DNA of 35,517 bases. Source: an uncultured Pelagibacteraceae bacterium. GTDB lineage: Bacteria > Pseudomonadota > Alphaproteobacteria > Pelagibacterales > Pelagibacteraceae. Shown one piece after another: positions 7,273 through 16,093 of this stretch. Position 1 is the first letter of the stretch. Each line of letters starts with the position of its first letter. The stretch is from the NCBI GenBank assembly GCA_902571135.1, contig CACGAU010000010.1, forward strand, positions 1-35,517, written 5' to 3'. The translations under genes were made by a program, and so were the position numbers. The notes below the pieces were generated by a model. The model saw nothing but the letters and a program-made list of their open reading frames with translations. It ran no database searches and was not told where the DNA came from.

Positions 7273-7992
7273 TTATTTTTTTATAATTTTTTTAAAGTTT
7301 TTAATTACTTTTGAAAGTCCATCAAATATTGACTCTCCGATTATAAAATGTCCAATATTATACTCCTCAATATCTATTATTTTTGTTAACATTTTGGTGG
7401 TTTTATAGTCTAAACCATGACCAGCATGAACTTCTAAATTTAAACTTGATGCCAATTTTGCACTTTTTTTAATTCTGTTTAATTCACTAGAATAATTTTT
7501 TTTTGATTTAATTAGGTTTGCTAGTTTTCCGGTATGTATTTCAATACAATCAGCATTTAATTTTTTAGCAAGTCTAATATCATTTGGGGAAGGATTAATG
7601 AATAAACTTGTTCTTATCTTTGCTTTTTTAAATTTTTTAATTATTTTCTCTAACTTATTAAGATTGTTTTTTATATTTAAACCTCCCTCGGTAGTAATTT
7701 CTTTTCTATTTTCTGGAACTAAACAGATAAAATTTGGTTTTATCTTAAGTGCTTTATTAACAATTTCTTCGTTCATAGAAATTTCAAGGTTTACAGGCAC
7801 ATTTCTTAAACCACAGATTTTTTTTGCATCAATATCATTTATATGTCTTCTATCTTCTCTTAAATGAATTGTTACAGAATCCGCTCCATAACTAATAACT
7901 TTTTTAGCTGCGTATAGTGGGTCTGGATGTTTCTCTCCACGAGCGTTTCGTAAAGTTGCGATATGATCTATATTTACACCTAACCTTTTCAC
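7273..7992 (-). CDS. pdxJ: Pyridoxine 5'-phosphate synthase
   Basis: Condenses 1-deoxyxylulose 5-phosphate with 3-amino-2-oxopropyl phosphate to make pyridoxine 5'-phosphate, the last ring-forming step of the DXP-dependent vitamin B6 pathway. It is 239 aa, as expected for this TIM-barrel family. Signatures are LGVNIDHIATLRNARG (4-19), the HPDPLYAA segment, TIHLREDRRHI (about 41-51), and the C-terminal AGHGLDY and IGHFIIGESI phosphate-binding stretches. The start overlaps pyrE by 4 bp and acpS follows with no gap. PLP made from its product is the cofactor of GlyA in the same window. Confidence 0.96.
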   Translation of the reverse strand: MKRLGVNIDHIATLRNARGEKHPDPLYAAKKVISYGADSVTIHLREDRRHINDIDAKKICGLRNVPVNLEISMNEEIVNKALKIKPNFICLVPENRKEITTEGGLNIKNNLNKLEKIIKKFKKAKIRTSLFINPSPNDIRLAKKLNADCIEIHTGKLANLIKSKKNYSSELNRIKKSAKLASSLNLEVHAGHGLDYKTTKMLTKIIDIEEYNIGHFIIGESIFDGLSKVIKNFKKIIKK

Positions 7993-8576
7993 TTAATAAA
8001 TCTGCTTCCTGGGGTTGTTATTGGTATAGATTTAAGTTCTGGTGGTAATTTATTTGCTTTAAAAGTTGGAACATCAATTTTTAAATGAGATGTTATTCCA
8101 GTTTTTATTTTTAAAGATTGTTTGGTTGATCGATCAATAATAGATGCAAATCCAATTAATTTTGCTTTTGATTTTTTAATCAATTTAACACACTCTAAAC
8201 TTGATTTTCCTGTAGTGATTACATCTTCTATAATTAATACTCTTGCTCCTTTTTTAATATTGAATCCTCTTCTGAGAGTAAATTTACCATTTACTCTTTC
8301 ACAAAAAATTGTTTCTTTTTTGAGCAATTTTCCAATTTCATATCCAATAATTACTCCTCCCATTGCAGGAGCTAGTATTAAATCAATTTTTTTAAATTTT
8401 TTTTTAATTTTATTTGCTAAAGATTTACAAATTTTATCAGCTAAATTAGGGAAACTTAAGAGTTTTGCACACTGAATATATTTTGAAGAATGTAGACCTG
8501 AGGATAGAACGAAGTGACCTTCTAATAATGCATTAGTTTTTTTTAAAATATTTAAGGATTTTTTGTGTGAAAGCAT
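7989..8576 (-). CDS. pyrE: Orotate phosphoribosyltransferase
   Basis: Joins orotate and PRPP to give orotidine 5'-phosphate in pyrimidine synthesis. It has 195 aa. The PRPP-binding motif VLIIEDVITTGKSS lies at about 113-126, and APAMGGVIIGYEI marks the type I phosphoribosyltransferase fold. The ATG (8576) falls inside the last 44 bp of rel/spoT. No later ATG would keep the N-terminal helix, so I keep this start. It overlaps pdxJ by 4 bp. The other pyrimidine genes of the window, pyrB and pyrC-like, are 18 kb away on the plus strand. Confidence 0.94.
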   Translation of the reverse strand: MLSHKKSLNILKKTNALLEGHFVLSSGLHSSKYIQCAKLLSFPNLADKICKSLANKIKKKFKKIDLILAPAMGGVIIGYEIGKLLKKETIFCERVNGKFTLRRGFNIKKGARVLIIEDVITTGKSSLECVKLIKKSKAKLIGFASIIDRSTKQSLKIKTGITSHLKIDVPTFKANKLPPELKSIPITTPGSRFIK

Positions 8577-10278
8577 TTCTTTTTTCTTCGTGTCTAATTA
8601 TCTTAAATTTTATACTCTTTTGTTTTAGCTCTGCAATAAAATTAGTAAAATTCTTAAGGTTTCTAATAATTAATTTAAATTTAAAATTAATATAATTGGG
8701 ATTTTTACCAACCATTTCTAAGCTAGATATATTTAATTTGTGACTTCCAATGAGTGAGCTTATATCTCCTAATTGACCTGGCTTATCAGGTAATGACATC
8801 CATAGAGTGGTATTATATTTTTTTGTTTTTTCCTCTTTTTGCTCTCCTTTATCATGCCAATATCTTCTTATTGCTGCTCTAGCTTTGCCTGTTTTAGTAG
8901 TTGGTATCCAGTGAAGTGATGGTGAATTATTTTTAGATGTTATTATATTTACTCGATCACCATTTCTTAAAATAGTTTGTAATTCGCTTTTGTTTCCATT
9001 AATTTCACAACCAACTGCTGAATTACCAATTTTAGTATGAACAGCATATGCAAAATCTATAGCAGTTGCATCTTTAGGTAATTTTATAACTGAACCTTTT
9101 GGTGTAAAACAAAATACGTTTTCTTGAAACATTTGAAGTTTTGTATACTCATATGAATCTTCAGGGTTTTCATTTTTTTCTATAATCTCAACAAGATCTT
9201 TTAACCAATCATACTCCTTCCAACTTAAAGAATTAAATTTTTCAGAAGATTTATACTGCCAATGAGATGCGACACCTCTTTCTGCAAATTCGTGCATTTC
9301 ATGTGTTCTAATTTGAATTTCTATTGGTTTTTTATTTGAACCAATTACAGAAGTATGAATAGATTTATAACCATTGATTTTTGGAGATGAAATATAATCT
9401 TTAAATTTCCCTGGTATACAATTCCATTTTTTATGAAAAATCCCGAGAGTTTTGTAACAATCATCTACGTTTTTTAAAATTATCCTAAATCCAATAATGT
9501 CTGTTATTTGTTCAAGTGAAACTCTTTTTTTTTGGACCTTTCTCCAAATTGAAAAAGGTGTCTTTTCTCTACCATGTATTTCAGCATTAATTTCATTATC
9601 ATTTAAGATTTCACTTAACTCAAAAGATTGTTCTTCGAACAAATCTTTTCTGTCCAATTTTATTTCATCAAGCCTTTTTTTTATTAATTTTCTTGCATCA
9701 TTATTTAAAATTTCAAAAGATAAATCCTCAAGCTCGTCTCTTATTCTGTGCATTCCCATTCTATCAGCTAATGGTGCATAAATTTCCATAGTTTCTTGAG
9801 CTATTCTTTTTCTTTTATCCACTTTAGTAATCGCTTTAATAGTTCTCATGTTATGTAGTCGATCAGCAATTTTTACTAACAGAACTCTAATGTCTTTTGA
9901 TGTTGCTAAAATTAATTTTCTGAAATTCTCAACTTTAGAATTAGCTCCTGCTGAATTTTCAAACGCTGAAATTTTCGTTACACCGTCTACTAAATCAGCA
10001 ACCTCATCACCAAATTCTTGTTTGATAGTTTCATAAGTTGCAAAAGTATCTTCTATAGTGTCATGCAATAGACCAGTTGTAATTGTAGCGCTATCTAATT
10101 TTAATTCAGTTAAAATATTTGCAACCTCAATTGGGTGAACAGAATAAGGATCACCCGAAGCTCTTTTTTGACTCTTATGTGCTTTAACAGCAAAATTATA
10201 TGCTTTATCTAATTTTTCAGGATTAAGAAATTTATTATAATCCTTAACTTTATTTATAAGTTCATTTGAATTAAGCAT
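8533..10278 (-). CDS. spoT: Bifunctional (p)ppGpp synthetase/hydrolase, shortened RelA/SpoT (Rel)
   Basis: Makes and degrades the stringent-response alarmone (p)ppGpp. It has 581 aa against roughly 700 or more for most long RelA/SpoT homologues. The HD hydrolase domain has H48, H72-D73, E76-D77, D139 and N143, so hydrolase activity is expected. The synthetase domain (about 235-345) carries KFKD at 291-294, the basic RxKD-like version seen in bifunctional enzymes rather than the ExDD of RelA, plus GYKSIHTSVIG and EIQIRT. A TGS domain spans about 388-447. TGKARAAIRR (462-471), normally the start of the helical domain, is followed within about 20 residues by the ACT domain (491-563). The rest of the helical region and the zinc-finger/CC region are missing. 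No in-frame break is evident. Confidence 0.94.
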   Translation of the reverse strand: MLNSNELINKVKDYNKFLNPEKLDKAYNFAVKAHKSQKRASGDPYSVHPIEVANILTELKLDSATITTGLLHDTIEDTFATYETIKQEFGDEVADLVDGVTKISAFENSAGANSKVENFRKLILATSKDIRVLLVKIADRLHNMRTIKAITKVDKRKRIAQETMEIYAPLADRMGMHRIRDELEDLSFEILNNDARKLIKKRLDEIKLDRKDLFEEQSFELSEILNDNEINAEIHGREKTPFSIWRKVQKKRVSLEQITDIIGFRIILKNVDDCYKTLGIFHKKWNCIPGKFKDYISSPKINGYKSIHTSVIGSNKKPIEIQIRTHEMHEFAERGVASHWQYKSSEKFNSLSWKEYDWLKDLVEIIEKNENPEDSYEYTKLQMFQENVFCFTPKGSVIKLPKDATAIDFAYAVHTKIGNSAVGCEINGNKSELQTILRNGDRVNIITSKNNSPSLHWIPTTKTGKARAAIRRYWHDKGEQKEEKTKKYNTTLWMSLPDKPGQLGDISSLIGSHKLNISSLEMVGKNPNYINFKFKLIIRNLKNFTNFIAELKQKSIKFKIIRHEEKRNAFTQKILKYFKKN

Positions 10279-10299
10279 AATTGATATTATACCATTAAA

Positions 10300-10857
10300 T
10301 CAAATTTGTTTAATAGATCTAATGTCTCTATCAGGAAGCAGAGAAATCAAGGTTTTAACATCAATTTGTTTATCAGGATGAGTCCAATTCTTTTGAATCT
10401 CAAATAAGGGAAATAATACAAAGTTTCTTTTGTGCATCATTTTATGAGGTAAATTAATCTTAGAATTTTTTCTTGATACCAAATTATTAAAATCGATTAT
10501 ATCTAAGTCACATGTACGAGGTGCATTTTTTTTTGCTTTCTTTCTACCTAATTGATTTTCTATAGATTTACATATTTTTAATAGTTCTTGAGGGTTGTAA
10601 TAACATTTTAATTTTATAATTATATTTAAGAACTTAGGATTTCGTGGGTCCGGCCAGGAAGGGGTTTCATAATAACTAGATACCGAGAGAACATCTAAGT
10701 TATGTTCTGCTAATAAAAATTTTGCTTTTTCTATATTTCTTTTTCTTATACCTAAATTTGAACCTATTCCTAAAAAAACAATTTTAGCTTGATTTTCTAA
10801 TATATCTTGCCTTTTCACGATTCCAATCTCTACTTTTTTTTGTTGCTCTTTTATCAT
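10300..10857 (-). CDS. folK: 2-amino-4-hydroxy-6-hydroxymethyldihydropteridine pyrophosphokinase (HPPK)
   Basis: Transfers pyrophosphate from ATP to the pterin precursor of folate. Recognised from FLGIGSNLG near the start, the [10 protein letters not shown] segment, and [10 protein letters not shown] with the two metal-binding aspartates. The start is uncertain. The frame is open far into smpB, with a TTG at 10878, an ATG at 10857 preceded by AAAGGA about 10 nt upstream, and a GTG at 10818. HPPK proper begins about 10 residues after the GTG, so either of the last two fits; I give the ATG (185 aa), which overlaps smpB by 74 bp. The stop is 21 bp before rel/spoT. The product feeds the folate pool used by GlyA and sarcosine oxidase. 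Confidence 0.88.
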   Translation of the reverse strand: MIKEQQKKVEIGIVKRQDILENQAKIVFLGIGSNLGIRKRNIEKAKFLLAEHNLDVLSVSSYYETPSWPDPRNPKFLNIIIKLKCYYNPQELLKICKSIENQLGRKKAKKNAPRTCDLDIIDFNNLVSRKNSKINLPHKMMHKRNFVLFPLFEIQKNWTHPDKQIDVKTLISLLPDRDIRSIKQI

Positions 10858-11254
10858 ATTGCTTTTTTCCTTTTGCAACAGCTAGTTCTATTTTAGCCTT
10901 TCCTTTTTTGAAATACATTTTTGTTGGAACTAATGTGAAACCATCTCTTTGCATTTTACCTATCAATTTATTTATTTCTTTTTTATTAAGAAGCAATTTT
11001 CTATCATCGGTTGGATTATGATTAGAGTAACTGGCTTGCTTGTATGGCGATATGTGTGAATTAATTAAGACAATTTCACCCCTCTTTTCAACAGCATAAG
11101 ACTCAGCAATATTCACTTTGCCTTCTCTTACTGATTTAATTTCAGATCCCTTTAAAACAATTCCTGCTTCAAAAAGATCTTCAAAAAAATAGTTAAAACT
11201 AGCTTTTCTGTTTAAACAAATGATTTTTAAACCAGGATTGGTTTTTTTGTTCAT
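10784..11254 (-). CDS. smpB: SsrA (tmRNA)-binding protein SmpB
   Basis: Binds tmRNA and brings it to stalled ribosomes for trans-translation. At 156 aa it is a normal SmpB. It shows [20 protein letters not shown], the [14 protein letters not shown] motif with the following AESY, the HISPY segment and LLLNKKEI, and ends with the basic tail [15 protein letters not shown], which enters the mRNA channel of the ribosome. The ATG shares one base with the dapA stop (TAATG). The 3' end is overlapped by folK. The tmRNA gene itself is not in the window. Confidence 0.96.
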   Translation of the reverse strand: MNKKTNPGLKIICLNRKASFNYFFEDLFEAGIVLKGSEIKSVREGKVNIAESYAVEKRGEIVLINSHISPYKQASYSNHNPTDDRKLLLNKKEINKLIGKMQRDGFTLVPTKMYFKKGKAKIELAVAKGKKQYDKRATKKSRDWNREKARYIRKSS

Positions 11255-12135
11255 TAAATTAACTTAGCAGACTGAAGAGCTTTTTTTACAATTTCTTTTG
11301 TTGTGTCTGTTACTTTTACAAGTGGTAGTCTTACATTGTCATCACAAAGTCCTAAAAGTTTTGCAGCATATTTTACAGGACTAGGATTGCTCTCAACAAA
11401 CATTGAGTGATGAACTGGTTGTAATATTTTATCTAATCTTTCTGCTTCTTTAATTTCATTATCGGTGTCTGATTTGGAGAATTTTTGAAAATCTGAACAA
11501 AGTTTAGGTGCAATGTTAGCTGTTACACTGATAGTACCTACCCCGCCACGTTTATTAAATTCAAAAGCATTATCATCATTACCTGTTAATTGAATAAAAT
11601 CTTTACCCATTTTTTCAAGTGTCTGATCAACTCTATCTAAATCACCCGTTGCATCTTTAACACCAACTATATTTTTTAATTCATATAGTCTAGCCATTGT
11701 GTCCACTGACATATCAATCACAGATCTACCTGGAATATTATAAATTATAATTGGAATTCCACACTTATCATTAATTGCTTTATAATGTTGATACAAGCCT
11801 TCTTGAGTTGGTTTGTTGTAATAAGGAGTAACTATCAAAGCGCCGTTAGCTCCTGCTTTTTCTGCGTGTGAGGTTAAAGAAATAGCCTCCTCAGTTGAGT
11901 TGGAACCCGTACCAGCAATAACTGGAATTTTTCCATTACTTTCTTTTATACATAAATCTATTACTCTTTGATGCTCATCATGAGTTAACGTAGGGGATTC
12001 ACCTGTTGTACCAGCCGGTACAAGTCCATTAGTACCATTATCGATGTGGAAATGGATTAATTTTATATATGCTTCCTCATCTAGACCATTATTTTTAAAT
12101 GGTGTAATTAAAGCAACATTTGATCCTTTGAACAT
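11254..12135 (-). CDS. dapA: 4-hydroxy-tetrahydrodipicolinate synthase
   Basis: Condenses pyruvate and aspartate semialdehyde in the lysine/diaminopimelate pathway. It has 293 aa and the TIM-barrel pattern of the family: GTTGESPTL at about 42-50, the catalytic Tyr in IIYNIPGRS (Y132) and the Schiff-base lysine K160 in [10 protein letters not shown]. It is the first gene of the long minus-strand run and is divergent from the lytic transglycosylase gene across 43 bp. The pairing is sensible because diaminopimelate goes into the murein that the neighbour cleaves. The dapA-smpB adjacency is common in alphaproteobacteria. Confidence 0.96.
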   Translation of the reverse strand: MFKGSNVALITPFKNNGLDEEAYIKLIHFHIDNGTNGLVPAGTTGESPTLTHDEHQRVIDLCIKESNGKIPVIAGTGSNSTEEAISLTSHAEKAGANGALIVTPYYNKPTQEGLYQHYKAINDKCGIPIIIYNIPGRSVIDMSVDTMARLYELKNIVGVKDATGDLDRVDQTLEKMGKDFIQLTGNDDNAFEFNKRGGVGTISVTANIAPKLCSDFQKFSKSDTDNEIKEAERLDKILQPVHHSMFVESNPSPVKYAAKLLGLCDDNVRLPLVKVTDTTKEIVKKALQSAKLI

Positions 12136-12141
12136 AAATAC

Positions 12142-12170
12142 TTATAACATAGTTTAAAGATTCATATACT
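12142..12170 (+). promoter_or_regulatory. Candidate promoter for the lytic transglycosylase gene
   Basis: TTATAA (12142-12147), a 17 bp spacer and TATACT (12165-12170) match the sigma-70 consensus at 4 of 6 and 5 of 6 positions. The predicted transcription start, about 12177, is only about 2 nt before the ATG at 12179, which would make the message leaderless or nearly so. The region is AT-rich and chance matches are likely. Confidence 0.35.
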
Positions 12171-12178
12171 AAAAGATT

Positions 12179-14404
12179 ATGCTCAAAAAAATATTATTTT
12201 TAGGTTTCACCTTATCCATATTAATATTTTCAAATAATCTCTTTGCTGAAATCAGTTCAGTTGTACCTTTAAAAAAACCTGTTTTAAGTAAGGAAGAAAT
12301 TCAAAAGAAAGTATCTATAAATATCCTTAAGCCATTAAAGAAGCCAACGAAAACCAAAGAAATTAAAATCGAAGAAGTGATTGTTAAAAAAGAGTTGGTT
12401 TTAAAAGAAAAAAAATTAAGTTTTAAAATACCAAAGAAAAAACCAACTATAGCTGGTACTAGCACAGCTAAGAATATTAAGATTTCGAGATATTATAGTA
12501 AAAAAGACTTTGGGTTAGCTAAAAAAGCCATTTCAGAAATGCAGAAAAGCAAATGGTCATCTGCGCTTAAAATAGCAAAAAAAGCAAAAGACAACTCTAT
12601 TTATAATTTTATACAATGGAGACATCTTTTAACTTCAGGTAACCAGGCGTCCTTTTACGATTATCAAGTTTTTTTAAATAAAAATTCAGATTATCCTAGA
12701 ATAAGCAGAGTTAAATATCTTGCTGAGCATAAACTATCCACAGAAAGTGTTTCACCTAAAAAAATAATAAAGTGGTTTGGAGAAAATGATCCATTAAGTG
12801 GTTATGGAAAAATGATACTTGGAGAAAGTCATATTTTAATTGGAGACAAAAATAAAGGAACAGGACTAATTAAAGAAGGTTGGATCACAGCAGATTTATC
12901 CAAAAATGAATTAAAATACTTCAGAAAAAAATATAAAAAATATTTAAATGCAGATGACTATATTAAACGAGCTGATTATTTAGCTTGGAACGGTGATCGT
13001 TGGGATTTAAGAAGATTAATAAGGTATCTGCCAAAAGATTACGAACTTTTATATAATGCAAGACATCTTTTAATGAGTAAAGGTTATGGGGTTGACCAAG
13101 CCATAGCAAATGTTCCTCAAAAATTTAAGAATGATGCTGGGTTAAATTATGATCGATTGAAATGGAGAAGAAAAAAAGGACGTGTAGATTCTTCAACAGA
13201 AATCTTATTGAAAATAAGAAATGATAAAGAGTATTTAGTTAGGCCTGACAAATGGTGGAAAGAAAGAGAAATTATCTCAAGAGCATTGCTTTATAAAAAG
13301 AAATATGAAATTTCATATAAAATTTCAAGCAATCATGGAATGACTGAAGGATCTGAATATGCAGCTGCTGAATGGATGAGTGGATGGATAGCATTAAGTT
13401 TTTTAAATGATCCAATAACTGCTAAAGATCATTTTAAAAATTTTTATGAAAATGTTAGTTATCCAATAAGTTTATCTAGAGGTGCTTATTGGCTTGGAAG
13501 AGCCTATGAGAAAATAGGCGAAAGAGACCAATCAAATAATTGGTACAGAGAAGCCGCAAAATATCTTACTACTTACTATGGTCAGTTAGCTTTTTTAAAA
13601 TTAAATCCAAATGGAAAATTTGAGTTAGAAAAAGATATGGAAATTGATCCAAAATATAGAATTCAATTTTTTAATAAGGAGCTTGTAAAAATTTCTTATC
13701 TTCTAGATGAATTAAAAAAAGATAAGTATACAAAACATATTTTAAGACATTTAGCTAATGATAATATAGCAAAAGGTAGTGAGGTTTTGGCTGCAGAATT
13801 AGCTACAAGTATTAATAGATATGACTTTGCTATTCAGGTTTCAAAAATTGCGTCTTATCAAAAAAGATTTCATAATAAATACAATTATCCAATAATTAGT
13901 ACTCCTAAATATATTAATAAAAGAAAAATTCCAGAAAGTGCTTTGATCTTATCTATAATTAGACAAGAAAGTGAATTTGATTTAGAAGCTAATAGTCATG
14001 CTGGTGCAAAAGGATTAATGCAATTGATGCCCTACACAGCAAAATTAGTTTCAAAACAAGCCAAACTTCCTTATTCAAAATCAAGATTAACCACTGATCC
14101 AGAATATAATATTAATTTAGGCTCACATTATATTGCAGGTTTAATTCTACAATATGATGGTGCCTACCCTTTTGCAGTCGCTGCATATAATGCTGGACCC
14201 AACAGAGTTAAATATTGGAAAAAAATAAATAAAGATCCACAAAAAAAACAAGTTGATTATGTTGATTGGGTTGAATTAATAAAATTTAGAGAAACAAGAA
14301 ATTACGTACAGCGTGTAATGGAAAATTATAATGTCTATAGATATATTTTGGAACAACGACCTGTGACCATGAAAAACTTTTTTAAAGATCAGCCTCTGTT
14401 TTAG
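12179..14404 (+). CDS. Secreted soluble lytic murein transglycosylase (Slt-type)
   Basis: Cleaves the glycan strands of peptidoglycan in the periplasm, leaving anhydromuramic ends. It is 741 aa. An N-terminal signal peptide (about 1-23, ending NNLFA) is followed by a Lys/Pro-rich segment to about residue 90 with three spaced proline-lysine motifs (PLKKP at 30, KPLKKP at 51, PKKKP at 85). A long alpha-helical region (about 105-575) matches the superhelical U/L domains of Slt. The C-terminal SLT catalytic domain (about 584-685) has the catalytic Glu597 in IIRQESEFD, then GAKGLMQLMP and AVAAYNAGP. Its stop codon touches the 3' end of the opposing tRNA-Ser gene. Divergence from dapA is a conserved alphaproteobacterial arrangement. 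Confidence 0.92.
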   Translation: MLKKILFLGFTLSILIFSNNLFAEISSVVPLKKPVLSKEEIQKKVSINILKPLKKPTKTKEIKIEEVIVKKELVLKEKKLSFKIPKKKPTIAGTSTAKNIKISRYYSKKDFGLAKKAISEMQKSKWSSALKIAKKAKDNSIYNFIQWRHLLTSGNQASFYDYQVFLNKNSDYPRISRVKYLAEHKLSTESVSPKKIIKWFGENDPLSGYGKMILGESHILIGDKNKGTGLIKEGWITADLSKNELKYFRKKYKKYLNADDYIKRADYLAWNGDRWDLRRLIRYLPKDYELLYNARHLLMSKGYGVDQAIANVPQKFKNDAGLNYDRLKWRRKKGRVDSSTEILLKIRNDKEYLVRPDKWWKEREIISRALLYKKKYEISYKISSNHGMTEGSEYAAAEWMSGWIALSFLNDPITAKDHFKNFYENVSYPISLSRGAYWLGRAYEKIGERDQSNNWYREAAKYLTTYYGQLAFLKLNPNGKFELEKDMEIDPKYRIQFFNKELVKISYLLDELKKDKYTKHILRHLANDNIAKGSEVLAAELATSINRYDFAIQVSKIASYQKRFHNKYNYPIISTPKYINKRKIPESALILSIIRQESEFDLEANSHAGAKGLMQLMPYTAKLVSKQAKLPYSKSRLTTDPEYNINLGSHYIAGLILQYDGAYPFAVAAYNAGPNRVKYWKKINKDPQKKQVDYVDWVELIKFRETRNYVQRVMENYNVYRYILEQRPVTMKNFFKDQPLF

Positions 14405-14496
14405 TGGCGGAAGAGGAGGGATTCGAACCCTCGGTACAAGTTTCCTCGCACGGTCATTTAGCAAACGACTGGTTTCAGCCTCTCACCCACTCTTCC
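14405..14496 (-). tRNA. tRNA-Ser (anticodon GCT)
   Basis: On the minus strand the sequence begins GGAAGAG and ends CTCTTCC-G-CCA, a perfect 7 bp acceptor stem with encoded CCA. The anticodon stem GTCGT/ATGAC encloses the loop TTGCTAA, so the anticodon is GCT, reading serine AGC/AGU. A long variable arm (about 14 to 20 nt) separates it from the T arm, which contains GGTTCGAATCC. The long variable arm is a class II feature, as required for tRNA-Ser. The 3' end directly abuts the stop of the transglycosylase gene. Confidence 0.97.
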
Positions 14497-14522
14497 GTAT
14501 GACATTGTGTATTAAGCGATTG

Positions 14523-14538
14523 TATTGAAAATTCAATA
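14523..14538. promoter_or_regulatory. Inverted repeat in the leader of the sarcosine oxidase operon, possible operator
   Basis: TATTGAA-AA-TTCAATA is a perfect 7 bp inverted repeat with a 2 bp centre. A further TTCAAT half-site lies at about 14552-14558, just before the soxB ATG. It sits in the 67 bp gap between divergent tRNA-Ser and soxB, where both promoters must be; TATAAA (14541-14546) follows immediately and could be the -10 element for soxB. This placement suits a repressor or activator site, but the regulator is unknown and a chance dyad in AT-rich DNA is possible. Confidence 0.35.
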
Positions 14539-14563
14539 TATATAAAGTAATTATTCAATTATT

Positions 14564-15817
14564 ATGAGAAATAAGTACTCAGTATTTTCGTTAATCAAAA
14601 ATGCTCTTTCATATCATGAAAATTGGCAAAGAGCGTGGAGAGATCCTGCTCCTAAAAAAGAGTACGATGCAGTTATTGTTGGTGGTGGTGGCCACGGATT
14701 AGCAACAGCCTACTATTTAGCAAAAAAACACAATATGAATAATATTGCTGTAGTCGAGAAAGGTTGGATTGGTGGAGGAAATACTGGACGGAATACTACA
14801 ATCATTAGATCAAATTATTTATGGGACGCCAGTGCAGGATTATATGATCATGCATTAAAAATTTGGGAAGGTCTATCTCAAGAACTAAACTACAATGTAA
14901 TGTTTAGTCAAAGAGGTGTAATGAACCTTGCACATAATTTACAAGATGTTAGAGATTTAAAAAGACGAACACATGCAAATAGACTAAATGGAATTGATGC
15001 AGTCTACTTAAGCACTGAAGAAGTTAAAAAATTTTGTCCAATTATAAACACATCACCAGATATTAGATACCCTGTTTTAGGAGGAACTTTACAACGAAGA
15101 GCTGGTACAGCAAGACATGATGCTGTTGCTTGGGGATATGCAAGAGGAGCTGATGCAATGGGTGTTGATATTATTCAAAATTGTGAAGTTAAAGGAATAA
15201 AAAGAAATGGAGATAGTGTTGAGGGAATAGAAACAACAAAAGGATTTATTAAAACTAAAAAAGTTGGTGTTGTTGCAGCTGGTCATTCTAGTGTAATAGC
15301 TAATATGGCTGGTCTAAGACTTCCACTTGAAAGTAAACCTTTACAGGCTTTAGTTTCTGAACCTGTAAAACCAATTATTGATACAGTTGTAATGTCTAAC
15401 GCAGTGCATGCTTATGTTAGTCAATCTGATAAAGGAGAATTGGTCATTGGTGCTGGAACAGATGATTATGTTTCTTATACTCAAAAAGGAAGTCACCAAA
15501 TAGTTGAAGGGACATTAAATGCTATTTTAGAATTATATCCAATTTTTAGTAGAATGAGAATGTTAAGACAATGGGGAGGAATAGTAGATATTTGTCCTGA
15601 TGCTAGTCCAATTTTAAGTAAAACTTCAATTAAAGGTTTATACTTTAATTGTGGTTGGGGTACTGGAGGATTTAAAGCAACTCCTGGATCTGGAGATTTG
15701 TTTGCACACACTATTGCAAATGATGAGCCACACAAACTTAATGCTGCATTTAATTTAAATAGATTTGTAAGCGGAGACCTTGTTGATGAACATGGCGCTG
15801 CAGCGGTTGCTCATTAA
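14564..15817 (+). CDS. soxB: Sarcosine oxidase, beta subunit
   Basis: Flavoprotein subunit that oxidises sarcosine in the heterotetrameric enzyme. It has 417 aa. The FAD-binding Rossmann motif [17 protein letters not shown] is at about 37-53. H175 in [10 protein letters not shown] sits exactly where the covalent FMN histidine is found in characterised heterotetrameric enzymes. The C-terminal [15 protein letters not shown] is the second flavin motif. The stop shares one base with the soxD ATG (TAATG). Subunit order B-D-A-G is the classic operon order. The product glycine and methylene-tetrahydrofolate feed GlyA. Dimethylglycine oxidases are relatives, but the presence of all four subunit genes argues for sarcosine oxidase. 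Confidence 0.95.
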   Translation: MRNKYSVFSLIKNALSYHENWQRAWRDPAPKKEYDAVIVGGGGHGLATAYYLAKKHNMNNIAVVEKGWIGGGNTGRNTTIIRSNYLWDASAGLYDHALKIWEGLSQELNYNVMFSQRGVMNLAHNLQDVRDLKRRTHANRLNGIDAVYLSTEEVKKFCPIINTSPDIRYPVLGGTLQRRAGTARHDAVAWGYARGADAMGVDIIQNCEVKGIKRNGDSVEGIETTKGFIKTKKVGVVAAGHSSVIANMAGLRLPLESKPLQALVSEPVKPIIDTVVMSNAVHAYVSQSDKGELVIGAGTDDYVSYTQKGSHQIVEGTLNAILELYPIFSRMRMLRQWGGIVDICPDASPILSKTSIKGLYFNCGWGTGGFKATPGSGDLFAHTIANDEPHKLNAAFNLNRFVSGDLVDEHGAAAVAH

Positions 15818-16092
15818 TGTTTTTAATAAACTGTCCATACTGTGGAGAACGAGATCAGCAAGAATTTAAGGCTGGTGGTGAAGCTCATATCGAGAGACCT
15901 AAGCAACCAACAGAATTAAGTGATGATGAGTGGGCAGAATATTTATTTATGAGAAAAAATATTAAAGGTGTTCAATTTGAAAGATGGAACCATGCACATG
16001 GTTGTCGTAAATGGTTTAATATGGTTAGAGATACTTCTAACGACGAAATAAAAGCAATTTACAAAATGGGTGAAAAACCACCTGCTCAATAA
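15817..16092 (+). CDS. soxD: Sarcosine oxidase, delta subunit
   Basis: Small zinc-binding subunit of the heterotetramer, 91 aa. The zinc ligands of characterised delta subunits are all visible at the same numbers: C6 and C9 (NCPYCGER), H59 and C63 (WNHAHGC). The acidic segment LSDDEWAEYLFMR (34-46) is also typical. It overlaps soxB by one base and ends 1 bp before the soxA ATG. It has no known catalytic role of its own and stabilises the complex. Confidence 0.94.
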   Translation: MFLINCPYCGERDQQEFKAGGEAHIERPKQPTELSDDEWAEYLFMRKNIKGVQFERWNHAHGCRKWFNMVRDTSNDEIKAIYKMGEKPPAQ

Positions 16093-16093
16093 A

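Noticed and set aside
14276..14464. 62 aa minus-strand frame across the transglycosylase end and tRNA-Ser
   Set aside because: It is an antisense shadow covering the tRNA and shows no family features.
16070..16093. GTG start of soxA inside soxD
   Set aside because: The ATG at 16094 lies one base after the soxD stop and gives the usual N-terminus.
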